From an uncultured Litorilinea sp. (lineage in GTDB: Bacteria; Chloroflexota; Anaerolineae; Caldilineales; Caldilineaceae), in assembly GCA_937922105.1 (NCBI GenBank), contig CAKZVN010000125.1, positions 1 to 7,906 on the forward strand: a stretch of 7,906 nt of DNA, given 5' to 3'. Shown in pieces: positions 7,113 to 7,906 of the stretch. The notes below the pieces were generated by a model that saw only the letters and a program-made list of their open reading frames with translations, searched no databases and was not told the DNA's origin. Position 1 is the first letter of the stretch. Each line of letters begins with the position of its first letter. Position numbers and translations under genes: made by a program.

Positions 7113-7151
7113 GGTTGGGGGCTACCCTTTACGCGAGGATAGCCCCCAACC
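7113..7151 (-). terminator. Intercistronic hairpin between the binding-protein and permease genes
   Basis: GGTTGGGGGCTA (7113-7124) and TAGCCCCCAACC (7140-7151) are perfect 12-bp arms around a 15-nt centre, which can extend the stem with CCT/AGG (7126-7128 with 7136-7138) past one mismatch. On the minus strand it begins 10 nt after the binding-protein stop codon. It is followed by a pyrimidine-rich but not U-rich stretch. In CUT1 operons such structures commonly protect the binding-protein mRNA or partly stop transcription, so that the binding protein outnumbers the permeases. That role is inferred here. Confidence 0.65.
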
Positions 7152-7161
7152 ACGGAAGTGC

Positions 7162-7906
7162 TCAGCGAGCGGGGATGGGCGGGATGTCCCCTGCAGCCAG
7201 CTCTTGCTGGAAGAGATCGTTCAAGCCTTGTAGATACTGCTCGGTGGTGATCTGTCCGGCCCAGACGCGCTCGATCTCCTCATAGATGTAGACATCGCTC
7301 TTGGGGGGCCAGAAGGTCCAGGTGGTGTAACCGTAGCGGCCTTCATCGGACGCTTCGGTAAGCGCAGCGATGGCGGAGGCGACGCGCGGGTCAAGCCCCT
7401 CCAACTCGGAGATCTCCAACTCGACCGGCGCGGGAGCGGTGTCGCACTCGGTAAGTAAGATAGCCTGGGTGGCAGGCGAGAAGTAATAGGTCAAGAAGTC
7501 GGCTGCGGCATCCGGGTTCGGGGAGGCGGCGTTGATGGAATAGGTGGAGCCGATGCCCAGGGTGAAGTAGGCCTCACCGCTGACCGAGGGGATGGGGACC
7601 CAGTCCCACTCGTTGTTGTTGCCGGCCTCCGGGCCGAAGTAGCGGAACATGTTGTCGAAGGCCCAGGTGCCTTCGATATTCATGGCGGCGCGACCGTCGC
7701 CGAAGGCTGCATGGCGCTCGTCACCGGTGGCGGTGTAGTAGCGGTCCAACCCACCCATGAAGTATCCCTTGAGTTGGAGTTCGTTGAGTAGGTTGATGGC
7801 CTCGACGAACTCCGGATCGGTCCACGGTTTTTGACCGGTGAGGGCCAGATAGACATTGTCCGGGCCGGCGACCGCATTGAAGAATTCACCCACGAACCAT
7901 TCGTTG
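7162..7906 (-). CDS. Sugar ABC transporter extracellular solute-binding protein (CUT1), C-terminal part only
   Basis: The visible frame encodes 247 residues and a TGA stop, and runs open to the right edge, where it reads NEWF before a GTG at 7893. That GTG is an internal valine codon, not the start. The N-terminus, with its expected lipoprotein signal, lies outside the window. Family features of SBP_bac_1/8-type proteins are PWTDPEFVEAINLLNEL, GRAAMNIEGTWAF, and the stretch from GIGSTYSIN to PDAAADFLTYYFS, followed by a C-terminal helix ending AGDIPPIPAR. The many Trp, Tyr and Phe residues suit a sugar-binding cleft. The protein would capture the sugar outside the membrane and deliver it to the two permeases encoded next. 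The ligand cannot be told from this fragment. Confidence 0.93.
   Translation of the reverse strand, partial: NEWFVGEFFNAVAGPDNVYLALTGQKPWTDPEFVEAINLLNELQLKGYFMGGLDRYYTATGDERHAAFGDGRAAMNIEGTWAFDNMFRYFGPEAGNNNEWDWVPIPSVSGEAYFTLGIGSTYSINAASPNPDAAADFLTYYFSPATQAILLTECDTAPAPVELEISELEGLDPRVASAIAALTEASDEGRYGYTTWTFWPPKSDVYIYEEIERVWAGQITTEQYLQGLNDLFQQELAAGDIPPIPAR

Noticed and set aside
7891..7893. GTG as the start codon of the solute-binding protein
   Set aside because: The frame continues open to the window edge with NEWF before it. Starting here would remove the signal sequence and about half of a typical binding protein.

Overview
The window is GC-rich bacterial DNA in which every supported gene lies on the minus strand, so transcription runs from right to left. 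The overall style suggests a member of the Chloroflexota (Anaerolineae or Caldilineae type): a secreted S8 protease with FN3, jelly-roll and CARDB modules, a sugar ABC operon without its own ATPase in view, and a multidomain ADP-ribosylglycohydrolase-family protein. That assignment is an inference from gene content and composition. No rRNA or other phylogenetic marker is present.

Right part (5251-7906): a CUT1-type carbohydrate ABC importer. It consists of the C-terminal 247 residues of a solute-binding protein (cut by the right edge), a MalF-like permease and a MalG-like permease. The two permease genes are 3 nt apart. A 12-bp perfect hairpin sits just after the binding-protein stop codon and separates that gene from the permeases.

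Middle (2995-5148): a 717-residue cytoplasmic ADP-ribosylglycohydrolase-family protein with two C-terminal beta-sandwich-like regions that resemble carbohydrate-binding and laminin-G/DUF1080 folds. It lies 102 nt after the MalG-like gene and is probably cotranscribed. It is the most likely enzyme for processing the imported glycoside, though its substrate cannot be read from the sequence. A second 12-13-bp perfect hairpin follows its stop codon.

Left part (1-2681): a large secreted subtilisin-like protease whose C-terminus runs off the left edge. It appears to be a separate transcription unit with its own sigma70-like promoter (2852-2880), a 13-bp dyad over the -35 box and a leader of about 164 nt. 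Nothing in the window links it functionally to the sugar operon.

I see no CRISPR array, tRNA, rRNA, transposase, prophage gene or defence system. Very long plus-strand open frames (up to 799 codons) are shadows created by avoidance of the codons TTA, CTA and TCA. The points most worth a second look are the modular glycohydrolase in a sugar operon, its lack of a Shine-Dalgarno, the two U-tract-less intergenic hairpins and the protease promoter/operator candidate.
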